Shown here piece after piece: positions 1 through 8,927 of a DNA stretch of 44,293 nt. The notes beneath the pieces were generated by a model. The model was not told where the DNA came from and ran no database searches. It worked only from the letters and a program-made list of their open reading frames with translations. This DNA comes from Ruegeria arenilitoris (GTDB lineage Bacteria > Pseudomonadota > Alphaproteobacteria > Rhodobacterales > Rhodobacteraceae): NCBI RefSeq assembly GCF_013035425.1, contig NZ_WQHX01000014.1, positions 1 through 44,293 on the forward strand. The letters run 5' to 3'. The position numbers were made by a program, and so were the translations under genes. The stretch's first letter is position 1, and each line of letters begins with the position of its first letter.

Positions 1-2612
1 ACGGGGCCAGCCAGGGTTTCCTAACCACCGGGGTCGACAACGGTTTCTCGCAGCATGTCATCACCATCGACGCCGACGAACTTGAAGCGGGTTTCAACAC
101 GATCACATTCGTTCAGACCGGGTTGACTTCGCATCTTTGGGGAGTCACTGACTTGACCCTGCGCGAACGCCTGCCCGAGCCAGCGCCGCATCTTGAGATC
201 GGTGTGGCTGATCCGACCAGCTATGGAAATGGCATAAACGGTCAAACTGACCATGACGGTCGGCTGGACGCGACATTCGTTTCCAACGGGAGCGACCTGT
301 CGTTGAGCTTCTCGGCCTTCGATATCGATAATGCGCAAGAGATCGAAGTCTATTTAAATGGCACGCTGCTCGGAACACTGGAGCCGGGCGTCGACAACGG
401 GACCAGTGTCTACAAGATTCTGCTTCCGGGAGACATGCAGATTTCCGGCACCAATACGGTCAGCTTCGTGCAGACCGGGTTGACCAGCTATATCTGGGGT
501 ATATCGGGCCTGCGTCTGGACGAAGCCCTGCCACGGGTGGAGCCGACGGACGACCGCTACGACGAACAGTGGTATTTGGGCCGTATAGGCGACATGGAAA
601 CGCTATGGGCTGACTACACTGGAAACGGGATCACGGTTGGGGTCTACGACGACGGGCTACAATGGTTGCATCCCGACCTCGTTGCAAATTACGATGCCTC
701 GCGTCATATCTGGTTCGGCGGTCAGGAACTTGACCCGTCAACCGGCGGCTCCGCACACGGAACCGCCGTCGCGGGGATTATCGCAGCAGATGACAACGGG
801 ACTGGGACGGTTGGTGTCGCTTTCGATGCCACTCTGACCGGGGTTAACATGATCGACGGAGTAGCGGGGGCCGGGAATACCGATCTTTCGGGCTTCGAAG
901 CCGCGATGATGGGTATGACGCAATTCGACATCGTCAACCATTCCTGGGGCGCGACCCCCGGTTTCGATACGTCGACAGAGGCCACGAATTTCTTCGCCAC
1001 TGCTTTGCCGACTTTCGAAGATGCGATCGTGAACGGGCGCGATGGACTCGGAACGGTTTTGGTGAAGTCGGCCGGCAATGCCGCGTCGAACAGCCAGGGT
1101 GACCTACTGGATGCCTCGCGTTTTTCGATCACTGTCGGTGCAGTCACTGAGAACGGCGGGATCGCATCTTACTCGAACCACGGGGCCAATCTACTGATAG
1201 CGGCACCGTCTAGTGGTGATCCGTTCACTGAGCTTGGCATCCTGACAACAGATCTGACCGGAGCCGAAGGTTTCGGGCCTGACGATTACACCGGCACTGA
1301 TAGCCTGACTGGCTTCGGCGGCACATCTGCGGCGGCTCCGATCGTCTCTGGTGTTGCTGCCCTGATGCTTGAAGCCAATCCAGATCTAGGGTGGCGGGAC
1401 ATCAAGAACATCCTGGCGTATTCGGCGAAGATAACCGAGAACGAGGCTGCAAGTGTTGATCTTTCTTGGCTGACGGGCGTTTCGTCGCTAGTTGAATCTG
1501 TAGACTGGAGCTTCAACGGCGGTGACAACTGGAACGGCGGCGGGCTGCATTTCGCAGAAGATTTCGGCTATGGAATGATCGATGCCTATGCGGCGGTCCG
1601 AATGGCCGAAGCCTGGCACCTTTTCGGCACGGCCCAAACCTCAGCCAACGAGGTGTCCTACACTCTGGAAAGCGCTCAAAACGTAACTATCGGAAGCGGG
1701 ACGACCTTGACATTCGATTCGGGCGTCACTTCGATGAATTTGGAAACAGTAGAAGTCACACTGTCCCTTACCAGCACCAGCCTGGATGTATGGCTTGTGT
1801 CTGGATCAGGCACGAGGGTGCAGTTGCTCGACAGCCTTGATACGGTCGACGGACCGCTGACCTGGAGCTTCTCTGCAGAGGCCTTCCGAGGTGAGAACGC
1901 CGCCGACGGGATATGGTCTCTTGAGTTTAACAACCTCGATGGTGGCTCGGCGCGTCTGACCGACTATGAAATCATCTGGTTCGGGTCCGCGGCAAGCGCC
2001 GACAGCACCTATCACTACACCGACGAGATCTTTGCGGCACTTGGCACCGACGCCGTTACCGGAGCGCAAATAACGCTGGCCCAGGATGCAACCCGTCAGG
2101 TGCTCACCGATAGCGACGGTGGAACCGACTGGCTGAACTTGTCGGCAATGACCGGATACTTGGAAATTGATCTGCGCCAAGGCGCTGTCAGCTCTTCCTC
2201 AGGGGCAGAGTTCCTAACCATTGCGGCAGGTACTGTGATCGAGAACGTGGTTGCTGGTGATGGCGCCGACTACATTATCGGGAATGATGTCGCCAACGAA
2301 TTGCACGGAATGCGCGGCAACGACACGCTGGATGGCGGGTTGGGCGACGACCTGCTCGTCGGTGGCGCGGGCACGGATACTTTTGTTTTCGCTGAGGGCA
2401 GTGGAACGGACACCGTTCTCGACTACTGTGTCTCCGGCGGCGAACTCGACATGCTCTATTTCGTTGGATTCGACCCGGCATCCGTTAACTTCACAGATGA
2501 TGGATCTGGCAATGCTGTAGCAGACCTCGGCGGCGGCGATATGCTGATCCTGAGCGATGTCGATGCCGGCTTGATAGACGATACCTACTTCTATTTCGAT
2601 CTATTTGCCTGA
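1..2612 (+). CDS. Secreted kexin-like (S8B) serine protease with P-domain and RTX repeats, 5' partial
   Basis: The reading frame is open from the window edge, so the true start lies outside. Numbering residues from the TTG codon at 123, the subtilase triad is Asp176 (VYDDG), His212 (SAHGTAVAG) and Ser402 (GGTSAAAP), with oxyanion Asn319 (SAGNAA). The DDG form around the Asp and a P/homoB-like beta domain at about 540-625 place it in the kexin/furin branch. Residues about 715-745 carry glycine/aspartate nonapeptides (GGLGDDLLVGGAG) typical of RTX calcium-binding repeats, and the C-terminus is short, acidic and aromatic. This points to export by a type I (ABC) secretion system; no such transporter lies in the window. 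Before the catalytic domain there are at least two copies of a beta-sandwich-like domain with a period of about 119 residues, sharing FVQTGLTS and GVDNG. Likely an extracellular calcium-dependent protease with substrate-binding modules. Confidence 0.93.
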   Translation, partial: GASQGFLTTGVDNGFSQHVITIDADELEAGFNTITFVQTGLTSHLWGVTDLTLRERLPEPAPHLEIGVADPTSYGNGINGQTDHDGRLDATFVSNGSDLSLSFSAFDIDNAQEIEVYLNGTLLGTLEPGVDNGTSVYKILLPGDMQISGTNTVSFVQTGLTSYIWGISGLRLDEALPRVEPTDDRYDEQWYLGRIGDMETLWADYTGNGITVGVYDDGLQWLHPDLVANYDASRHIWFGGQELDPSTGGSAHGTAVAGIIAADDNGTGTVGVAFDATLTGVNMIDGVAGAGNTDLSGFEAAMMGMTQFDIVNHSWGATPGFDTSTEATNFFATALPTFEDAIVNGRDGLGTVLVKSAGNAASNSQGDLLDASRFSITVGAVTENGGIASYSNHGANLLIAAPSSGDPFTELGILTTDLTGAEGFGPDDYTGTDSLTGFGGTSAAAPIVSGVAALMLEANPDLGWRDIKNILAYSAKITENEAASVDLSWLTGVSSLVESVDWSFNGGDNWNGGGLHFAEDFGYGMIDAYAAVRMAEAWHLFGTAQTSANEVSYTLESAQNVTIGSGTTLTFDSGVTSMNLETVEVTLSLTSTSLDVWLVSGSGTRVQLLDSLDTVDGPLTWSFSAEAFRGENAADGIWSLEFNNLDGGSARLTDYEIIWFGSAASADSTYHYTDEIFAALGTDAVTGAQITLAQDATRQVLTDSDGGTDWLNLSAMTGYLEIDLRQGAVSSSSGAEFLTIAAGTVIENVVAGDGADYIIGNDVANELHGMRGNDTLDGGLGDDLLVGGAGTDTFVFAEGSGTDTVLDYCVSGGELDMLYFVGFDPASVNFTDDGSGNAVADLGGGDMLILSDVDAGLIDDTYFYFDLFA

Positions 2613-2940
2613 TCGTCGACAAGTTGTTTGCTTGGCAATAAGCACTGGTAAGATATTTGCACCAAAGACCCGAGACGGTTTTTTGGCACGACCATATGTG
2701 GATCAGCTTGTCACGCCAGACCGCATAGCGCCCATGAGTTATCCGCGCGTTAAGCACGCCGTATGAACAGCTCCCTACTCCGCTGCATCACGGCGTCAAA
2801 GGCCTGGCGCTTAGAGAAACAATATGCCGCAAGTGCAACTAAGACACCAAAAGGGCTTGCGGAGAAGGCCCAATGCGCACCTTACAGAGAAGAACAAACA
2901 CTAAATTCATCCTAGTTAAACACTGCCAAGCACGGTCCGC
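2613..2940. other. Gene-free interval between protease and membrane protein
   Basis: No reading frame here looks like a protein and no strong terminator hairpin is visible. The two flanking genes converge, so this is a shared 3' region. Confidence 0.5.
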
Positions 2941-3585
2941 CTAATTTTTCTGACTGGCCAGCCGCTCAAAGGGGTCAGTCTTGAATTTCTCAGGAAGCGC
3001 TTTTGGCTCTTCGAAATCAGGAATGTACAGGCCCCTCGTCCACTTTTCCGGAAATTTATCGATGATTTTGGTGATCTTTTTGCTGGCTGCTGCAGCGCGT
3101 CGCCTGATGCGTTTTGCGCCTTCCGGATCGCGCTCATGCAATCGTCGATATCGATCATGAACCCAATCTTGCACTCGGTCGGGGCCGAACGATAAGTAAA
3201 GTACGAGACCGATAAGAACAGCAATCAGGAACAGGAATAAAACGAAGCCCGGCTGCAAGGCGAAGAGCGCTAGTAAAATCAGAACGGACAATATTCTGGT
3301 TGCGTCCGGCCGTTTAAGAAAAGAACTTACGCGCTCGAAAAGCCAGCGAACTGGCAATTTTTTTCCTACAAGCTGTAGGATCTTCTGCACTTGACCTTCA
3401 AGTTTTTCAGTCGTTTCTTCGGTTTTATTAGGCTTTGTGTGTTGCTCAATTTTCTGGGCCGCGTTTGGATCAATTGCCGACCTTATGTTGCTGAGCACCG
3501 GGTCCATGGTTTCGGGACCCGTGGAGCCATCACTTTGGAGTTCCAAAGTCGTCGCGGATTCATCTAGGTAAACCTTGCTTTGCAT
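2941..3585 (-). CDS. Hypothetical inner-membrane protein with cytosolic basic tail
   Basis: I do not recognise the family. The 214-residue product has a hydrophilic N-terminal part of about 95 residues rich in Glu, Lys and Thr. Two close hydrophobic segments follow (about 97-131, around ALFALQPGFVLFLFLIAV), probably a hairpin of two membrane helices. The tail is strongly basic (RIRRRAAAASKK) and ends near PFERLASQKN. The start is an ATG with only a weak GGA element about 10 bases upstream. Codon use and length suggest a real gene. It stands alone on its strand, convergent with the protease gene, so context gives no function. Confidence 0.65.
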   Translation of the reverse strand: MQSKVYLDESATTLELQSDGSTGPETMDPVLSNIRSAIDPNAAQKIEQHTKPNKTEETTEKLEGQVQKILQLVGKKLPVRWLFERVSSFLKRPDATRILSVLILLALFALQPGFVLFLFLIAVLIGLVLYLSFGPDRVQDWVHDRYRRLHERDPEGAKRIRRRAAAASKKITKIIDKFPEKWTRGLYIPDFEEPKALPEKFKTDPFERLASQKN

Positions 3586-3829
3586 TCAACGTTTCCAGAC
3601 AGTTAGAGCGCTCCAATACCGCGCTTCCCTCTAGCAGTCGTGAATTTACTACAACCCAATCAAATTTTGACGCAGCACGGATCTGTATTTTGTCCAGACT
3701 AAGACTAAACAAGGCGGAATTATGCTGCTTATATGTCAACAGAATGGACAATTAGTCCGGGCTCGATGCAGCCGCTCGACAAGATTAGGCGAACGACCAT
3801 TCTGCGAAATTAGTGGCCACCGATTTCAT

Positions 3830-4248
3830 TCATCTAGATTGCGCAAGATCGGCTATTGAAAAGTGGCCGTTTTTCGCATCGTTGTCGGCACCGAAGCCAT
3901 TAAACTCTTTAGATGCGGCAAGTATGTAGCCACCGTTCTCGCAAAACCTGATGGCGTTCGTTTTGGGTCCACGACCAAAAGGCAGACTTCAACCGCATTG
4001 GCCGCAAGTGTCCGCTCTTAGACAATCTCCATCAGATTTGTTGAATGCCCGCGCCCTTTGAGCTTAGGTAGTATAGCTGTCCCATGGATGTGCGGTGAAG
4101 CCAAAGCCGGGGTCGGCGCGCTCCGATCTAGGGAGGTTATCCTGCATTCACCGACACCGCGGTGATCGGGAAACCTGATGACGAGGAAGCCGAGTTTCCC
4201 ATGGCCTTTATCGCCGTTGCATCGTGCCAAACCGTCAATATTGAACAT
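3830..4248 (-). pseudogene. Broken GNAT N-acetyltransferase gene
   Basis: Reading leftward from an ATG preceded by AGGAAACGGA, the frame encodes a GNAT-like core ending in an acetyl-CoA loop (LKGRGHSTNLMEIV). It is then cut by an in-frame TAA at 4018-4020. The same frame resumes directly with ERTLAANAVEVCLLVVDPK, a good GNAT beta5 region. After that the match moves to another frame, NAIRFCENGGYILAASKEF, which is the classic (N)xAIxFYExxGF motif of the family. So one stop and one frameshift separate three parts that line up as one acetyltransferase. The order of motifs is seen directly. That it is inactive is inferred. A sequencing error could explain one lesion but hardly both. Confidence 0.6.
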
Positions 4249-4319
4249 TCCGTTTCCTCATTGGAGACTTAATAATACATTTGTAGCTTGACTTAATTGG
4301 CCAGCGCTCCATCCGTTTA

Positions 4320-5126
4320 GTGATGCTACGCAACATATTCCTAACTCTTGCCGCATCTGCCTCTCTCTCGGCAGAGCCTGCCAAATCAAAGGTGCTGGAA
4401 GTCGATCTAGAGCTCGCTCTTCTTGTAGACGTGTCTCGGTCAATGACCGAGCGTGAACTCGAAATTCAAAGACAGGGCTATGCATCAGCCCTTTTGTCGG
4501 ACGATGTTTTCGCCGCCGTTCAATCGGGCCTCTTACAACGGGTAGCTTTGACTTACGTTGAGTGGGCTGGCACGCAAGAAGTGATCGTAGGTTGGAGGCT
4601 TCTGGAAACGCGTGCTGATCTTGAAGAATTCGCGAGCGTTCTTACCACGCGTTTCGACCCAGCTCTGCGCCGTACTTCGATCTCCGAAGCGCTGATCTTT
4701 GGGGCCGCGATGATAGAAAAGAACGAATTCGAAGGCCTGCGCAAAGTTATCGATGTGTCGGGCGACGGACCTAACAATCAGGGTCGCCCGGTATTGCAGG
4801 CCCGCGAAACAGTGTTGTCGAAATCAATCATCATAAACGGATTACCGCTGATGACCCGAGAAGGTTTGGGGAGCCAATGGCACCTCGACGACCTCGACGT
4901 ATACTATGAGAATTGCGTGACGGGCGGACCTGGTTCATTTGTAATTCCGGTGCTGAATTGGCAGGACTTTGCAGAGGCCGTGCGCCGAAAACTTGTGCTT
5001 GAAATCGCATCGACGCCTTTGCCCGAAAGGATCCTGTCGGCGCAATACACGTCGTCCACAGCCTATGACTGCTTAATCGGTGAGAAAATTTGGGAGCGGA
5101 ACCAACAAATTTGGAGCGAGCCCTGA
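4320..5126 (+). CDS. DUF1194 exported protein with von Willebrand A-like fold
   Basis: The product (268 residues) begins with a short hydrophobic leader. It then shows ELALLVDVSRSMTERE, a DxSxS metal-ion-dependent adhesion site as in VWA domains, and later IDVSGDGPNN and GLPLMTREG. This series is characteristic of the DUF1194 family found in many alphaproteobacteria; no enzymatic role is established for it. The start could be the GTG at 4320 or the ATG directly after it; no good ribosome-binding site separates them. It is monocistronic, facing the 3' end of the TRAP operon. Probably a periplasmic or secreted protein-binding factor. Confidence 0.82.
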   Translation: MMLRNIFLTLAASASLSAEPAKSKVLEVDLELALLVDVSRSMTERELEIQRQGYASALLSDDVFAAVQSGLLQRVALTYVEWAGTQEVIVGWRLLETRADLEEFASVLTTRFDPALRRTSISEALIFGAAMIEKNEFEGLRKVIDVSGDGPNNQGRPVLQARETVLSKSIIINGLPLMTREGLGSQWHLDDLDVYYENCVTGGPGSFVIPVLNWQDFAEAVRRKLVLEIASTPLPERILSAQYTSSTAYDCLIGEKIWERNQQIWSEP

Positions 5127-5275
5127 AGAAACACGCTACCTATTCAAATTTCTTATAAGCGCATAACCCAACAGGTGAATGAACGTCTTTTTTGGGCTCG
5201 GTGCTGAAATTCGCCTAAATCGCAACGGACGTCTGTTTCACAGACCAAATTGTAATTCATTCAATTACCATGTTC

Positions 5276-5293
5276 CGGGAAGCCCTATTCCCG
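5276..5293 (-). terminator. Possible hairpin after the TRAP permease gene
   Basis: CGGGAA and TTCCCG form a 6-bp stem with a 6-base loop about 40 bases past the stop of the large TRAP permease gene. There is no T-tract, so it is at best a weak or Rho-assisted terminator or a 3' stabiliser. Confidence 0.3.
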
Positions 5294-5332
5294 CCTCCAT
5301 CCAAGTTCTTTTGGTGAGGCCATCCGCAATTC

Positions 5333-6643
5333 TCACAAAGACGCCAGAAACAATGCTAAATCTGGGAACGCGATCAGCAAAACAACCAGCAAAAGTGAGC
5401 AGAAAATAAACGGGAAGGCGGATGTGTAGATTTCCCGCATTGTGGTGCCCGGCGGTGCAACACCTTTCATCACAAACAGAAGCAACCCAAAAGGTGGGGT
5501 TGTGAAACTGATCTCGAGTGAGAGTAACATGATCAGGCCAAACCAGATCGGATCAAAACCAAGTGTCTGCGCCAGAGGAAAAAAGATTGGCACGGTCAGC
5601 AACATAATCGAAATTTGCTCCATGAACATACCAAGAAGCAGCAAAACTGCGAACATCACAGCAAGCATCGCCAGTGGGGTAAGTTCAAACGCGATGGCCC
5701 AGTTTACTAGCCCGCGAGACGCACCAGAAAAGGCCAATAGCTGGCTGAACGTGGCCGAACCAAAGACAATTAGATAGGCCATTAGTGTTACCTTGAGCGC
5801 GCCGGTTACCGACTTTTTGATCGCCTCCCATGTCAAACAGCGGAAAAAAGCCGCCAGGATCAGAACGCCCAGCGCTCCGAAAGCCGCGGCTTCGGATGGA
5901 GTTACAAAGCCTTGAATCATCAAGACAATAATCACCACCATGACGCCAACCATAGGCACGACCTCAGTCATGAGTAGTTTCAAGCGGTATGCCATCGACA
6001 TAGGCTCTACGTCATAAGCAGGAGCCGCGTCCGGATCTATTCGAGTTTGAAGCCAGATTGTGCCAATATAAAACAATGCTAGGATCAAACCGGGAATTAC
6101 ACCCGCTATCAACAACGCTGCTACGTCTATCTGTGCAAGTGTGGCCAGAAGAACCGCAAGCGCCGAAGGCGGTATGATGATAGCCAAGCCACCCGTTCCC
6201 AAAATAGGCCCAATGCTCATATACGATTTGTAACCGCGCCTGTTCATTTCGGGCACCATGAGCGATCCCAAAAGTGCTGTTGAGCCCATCGACGATCCTG
6301 ATAGCGTGGAAAATGCAGTGCCTCCCAGCACTGTCACATAACTAAGACGCCCAGGAAGTCTTCCCAGCAACTTATCTATTGCACTGAACATGCGCCCGCC
6401 CAAGCCGGTGTGGAAGAATATCTCGCCCATCAGCAAGAACAGCGGGATTGGCATTAGCGCATATTTGGTCAATGCACCAAGTCCGTTATTGAGGAGTTGA
6501 GTGACGCCTCGCTCGCCCCCCATGAACACCCAAGCGCCTAAAATATTGGCTGCAAGAAAAGCCAGTGCCACAGGCATTCCGATGGCCATCAGGAAAACAA
6601 TTGACCCAAGCAGCAAGGCAAGAGCTTCGTACCACTCCATCAT
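5333..6643 (-). CDS. TRAP transporter large permease (DctM family)
   Basis: This 436-residue protein is the usual length for the 12-helix DctM subunit, which couples solute uptake to the sodium gradient. It is almost wholly hydrophobic. Recognisable DctM stretches are GMPVALAFLAANILGAW near the N-terminus, MPIPLFLLMGEI, TAFSTLSGSSMGSTALLG, GTGGLAIIIPPSALAVL in the middle and MEQISIMLLTVPIFFP near the end. Its ATG overlaps the stop of the small permease gene by 4 bases, so the two are translationally coupled. It is the last gene of the leftward operon that starts with gntR. The ligand is set by the binding protein and is unknown. Confidence 0.95.
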   Translation of the reverse strand: MMEWYEALALLLGSIVFLMAIGMPVALAFLAANILGAWVFMGGERGVTQLLNNGLGALTKYALMPIPLFLLMGEIFFHTGLGGRMFSAIDKLLGRLPGRLSYVTVLGGTAFSTLSGSSMGSTALLGSLMVPEMNRRGYKSYMSIGPILGTGGLAIIIPPSALAVLLATLAQIDVAALLIAGVIPGLILALFYIGTIWLQTRIDPDAAPAYDVEPMSMAYRLKLLMTEVVPMVGVMVVIIVLMIQGFVTPSEAAAFGALGVLILAAFFRCLTWEAIKKSVTGALKVTLMAYLIVFGSATFSQLLAFSGASRGLVNWAIAFELTPLAMLAVMFAVLLLLGMFMEQISIMLLTVPIFFPLAQTLGFDPIWFGLIMLLSLEISFTTPPFGLLLFVMKGVAPPGTTMREIYTSAFPFIFCSLLLVVLLIAFPDLALFLASL

Positions 6644-7137
6644 TCGTGTATCCCTGCTTCGCCGCTGTGCATCAGTTCGGTCCCGAAAACAAAGCGCGAA
6701 AACTCAATCGCCATGAGCCCGAAAGACAGGGGAAAGGCGACGGTCAGCATCCATCGAGGAAAATAATAAGCACGGGTGTCATAGTCTCCGCGTTCGATAT
6801 TTGTCAGGACCAAATCAGCGCCTTGCCAAGCGAGTATGAGGCAAACCAGCACACACGCAGCTGCCACTGCTCGGCTGACAATTCGGCGCAAACCCACTGG
6901 AAGAGCGGCAGTGACCAGCTCGATATGGACATGGCCCTTTTCCCGCACTAGCCAAGGCGCGCCCAACATGGTCATGTACAAAAGCCCGTATTCGGCAGAA
7001 GTAAATAGCCAGGCAAAGGGCTGCAGCCCTAGATTTCGCATCAGAACTGACGTGATGACAGACAGCATCAACCAAACCAGTAAAAACCCGGCGACAATAG
7101 CCATGCCAAACAGCACTGCGTCATAGAACCTTTTCAT
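6640..7137 (-). CDS. TRAP transporter small permease (DctQ family)
   Basis: A 165-residue protein with four predicted membrane helices, as usual for DctQ. Family-like features are a tryptophan-rich second segment and EYGLLYMTMLGAPWLVREKGHVHIE, in which the LVREKGHVHIE signature is very typical (only part of a longer conserved stretch). DctQ forms a complex with the large permease and helps receive the solute-loaded binding protein. The 3' end overlaps the start of the large permease by 4 bases. Upstream, 66 bases with a strong hairpin separate it from the binding-protein gene. Confidence 0.93.
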   Translation of the reverse strand: MKRFYDAVLFGMAIVAGFLLVWLMLSVITSVLMRNLGLQPFAWLFTSAEYGLLYMTMLGAPWLVREKGHVHIELVTAALPVGLRRIVSRAVAAACVLVCLILAWQGADLVLTNIERGDYDTRAYYFPRWMLTVAFPLSFGLMAIEFSRFVFGTELMHSGEAGIHE

Positions 7138-7164
7138 CGTCGCGCCTGCTTTGCCCCGTAAATT

Positions 7165-7197
7165 AGACAGGCCCGGAAGACTCCCCCGGGCCTGTCT
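7165..7197 (-). promoter_or_regulatory. Strong stem-loop between TRAP binding protein and permease genes
   Basis: AGACAGGCCCGG (7165-7176) and CCGGGCCTGTCT (7186-7197) are perfectly complementary 12-base arms around a 9-base loop. The hairpin starts 6 bases after the binding-protein stop codon. No T-run follows, so it fits a processing or 3'-stabilising element that lets the binding protein be made in excess over the permeases, as is common in binding-protein-dependent transport operons. Confidence 0.7.
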
Positions 7198-7203
7198 ATG
7201 GAC

Positions 7204-8217
7204 TTAGTTTGCAGCGTCGAGATCGTAGAACAGCTCGATCAAGCGATCATAGTTATCGGTGCCGCCGGGCTGTTCAGCCATCAGGCCTTTCATCCGTTCC
7301 CATGTCTTTTCGCGGGCAGCGGCAAGATAGTTTGCCTTTGCGTCCCCTTCCAGGCTGACAACTGTCATGCCCGCAGTGTCAAGGGCCGCAAAGTCCTCGT
7401 CGCGTTTACCTCGCAGGGCCTCAACGCTGTCTTTTTCGTGTTGGATCGCAACGTCTTGCAAGATAGTCCGGGCTTCTTCAGACAGAGAATTCCACTTATC
7501 AAGATTCACAATGACGCCAAGATCCGTCGAGAAAAAACATGGCTCAATGCGGTAGTTTAGGAACTCGTTCCACTTCAGGTCAATCAGACCGATCTGGGTC
7601 CAGCCCGTCGCATCCACGACACCGCGTTGCAGTGCCGAGTATACCTCGCCCGTAGGTAAGTCGATTACCTGCGCACCAAGGTAGTTTGTGAAAAAGGCGT
7701 TGTAGACGTTGTTGCCGCGCAGCTTCAGCCCTTCAACTTCCAGATTGCCATCGGCATCAAAACTGGGTTCGTTGCGGGTCCAAAGGTTGTAGCAGACTCC
7801 ACTGTCGAACCAACCGAGGTATTTCAAGCCCATCTTTTCCTGATGGATCTGGTCGATCAACTCGGTGCCCCCGTTTTGGCGGGTCTCGATCGCGGTCAGG
7901 TTCGAGGCGACCATTGCGTCCTTTTCAGGCAATGAACCGCCGTAAAACGAACCTGGCGTATAGACCATGTCGACGATCCCGTCGCGCACCGCATCCGGCT
8001 GTTGGAACATGCCAATGGCTTCTGGTCCGCCGCGCACGTCAATCTGAATGACCCCTTTGCCGGCCTCGTTAACTTTATCGACAAATTCCAGAAAGCTCTG
8101 TGTATAAATCAGCGTTTCAGGAAAGGCGTGAACCGCCGAAATCGTTTCTTGTGCTTTAGCCGCTCCGGCGACTATTACGGCCCCTGCCAGCAGGCCAGCC
8201 AATGAGTTCATTTTCAT
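7204..8217 (-). CDS. TRAP transporter solute-binding protein (DctP family)
   Basis: 337 residues with a cleavable signal peptide ending near AGAAKAQE. The protein fits the periplasmic DctP family. KLRGNNVYNAF contains the conserved Arg that usually forms a salt bridge with a ligand carboxylate, and GVVDATGWTQIGL is the typical hinge-side motif. The carboxylate-binding Arg suggests that the substrate carries an acid group. The start ATG has a good GGAGGAA site. It is separated by 95 bases from the upstream leuD-like gene and probably shares its transcript. Placement between hydratase genes and permeases implies that it captures the substrate degraded by this regulon. Confidence 0.93.
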   Translation of the reverse strand: MKMNSLAGLLAGAVIVAGAAKAQETISAVHAFPETLIYTQSFLEFVDKVNEAGKGVIQIDVRGGPEAIGMFQQPDAVRDGIVDMVYTPGSFYGGSLPEKDAMVASNLTAIETRQNGGTELIDQIHQEKMGLKYLGWFDSGVCYNLWTRNEPSFDADGNLEVEGLKLRGNNVYNAFFTNYLGAQVIDLPTGEVYSALQRGVVDATGWTQIGLIDLKWNEFLNYRIEPCFFSTDLGVIVNLDKWNSLSEEARTILQDVAIQHEKDSVEALRGKRDEDFAALDTAGMTVVSLEGDAKANYLAAAREKTWERMKGLMAEQPGGTDNYDRLIELFYDLDAAN

Positions 8218-8312
8218 AAGTATTCCTCCGCTTGTTTCAGGGGTATTTTCCTCATTTCACCCCTTATTTCTGGCCTTTTGGCCTGTACTGCGCCGTCTTC
8301 GCGCGACGTGAA

Positions 8313-8927
8313 TTAATCCGGTTTAGTCGGCCACGCCCATGGAGTGGTCTTGGTGCGTTTGTCTCTGTGAGCGCTTATTGAATGATAGTGCTGTTGAGTT
8401 AGATCGATATCGTCCCAGCCATTGATCAGCTTCAGACGCCATCCTTCGTCCAGTTCAAATGTCGCCGTTATTTCTCCAAGAGTTAGTCGGTTCTCGGTAA
8501 GATCAATCGAAAGTTCTCCCGGAACATCGCTCACCGCCTGCTGTAGCTGCGTCACCTTCTCAGCGTTAACCCGTGCTGGCAGCAGACCATTATTAATGGC
8601 ATTGGTGGCGAAGATGTCACCGAAGCTGGTCGCGATGACCGCGCGAATGCCGGCGTCAACCAGCGCGTAAACCGCCGCTTCGCGCGAAGATCCGCTGCCG
8701 AAATTATGCCCGGCGACCAGAATACTGACACCTTCATGCCGGTTCAGCGGGAATTCTGCTGACAATTGCTCATCATCGTCCCGCCGCATGTCATGCAATA
8801 AATACCGGCCATACCCTTCGCTGCGCGGGACAGACATAAAACGCGCCGGGATCAGCTGATCCGTGTCGATATTATCTACCGCCAAAGCCAACGCGGATCC
8901 CTTATGTGTGCTCCACCCCGTCATCAA
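8313..8927 (-). CDS. leuD: 3-isopropylmalate dehydratase small subunit-like protein (LeuD family)
   Basis: At 204 residues this has the standard LeuD length. VDNIDTDQLIPARF and NFGSGSSREAAVYAL are the swivelling-domain motifs that in this family bind the substrate and shape specificity. It pairs with the large subunit directly upstream; the genes overlap by 4 bases. LeuCD enzymes isomerise 3- and 2-isopropylmalate by dehydration and rehydration, but relatives act on citraconate or 2,3-dimethylmalate. Here the pair sits in a catabolic operon under a GntR regulator and next to a TRAP transporter, not with leuB, so I infer a degradative hydratase/dehydratase rather than leucine synthesis. The substrate is not readable from the sequence. 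Confidence 0.9.
   Translation of the reverse strand: MMTGWSTHKGSALALAVDNIDTDQLIPARFMSVPRSEGYGRYLLHDMRRDDDEQLSAEFPLNRHEGVSILVAGHNFGSGSSREAAVYALVDAGIRAVIATSFGDIFATNAINNGLLPARVNAEKVTQLQQAVSDVPGELSIDLTENRLTLGEITATFELDEGWRLKLINGWDDIDLTQQHYHSISAHRDKRTKTTPWAWPTKPD

Noticed and set aside
5179..5409. Short plus-strand frame before the TRAP operon
   Set aside because: No ribosome-binding site or family motif, and it runs into the permease gene on the other strand.
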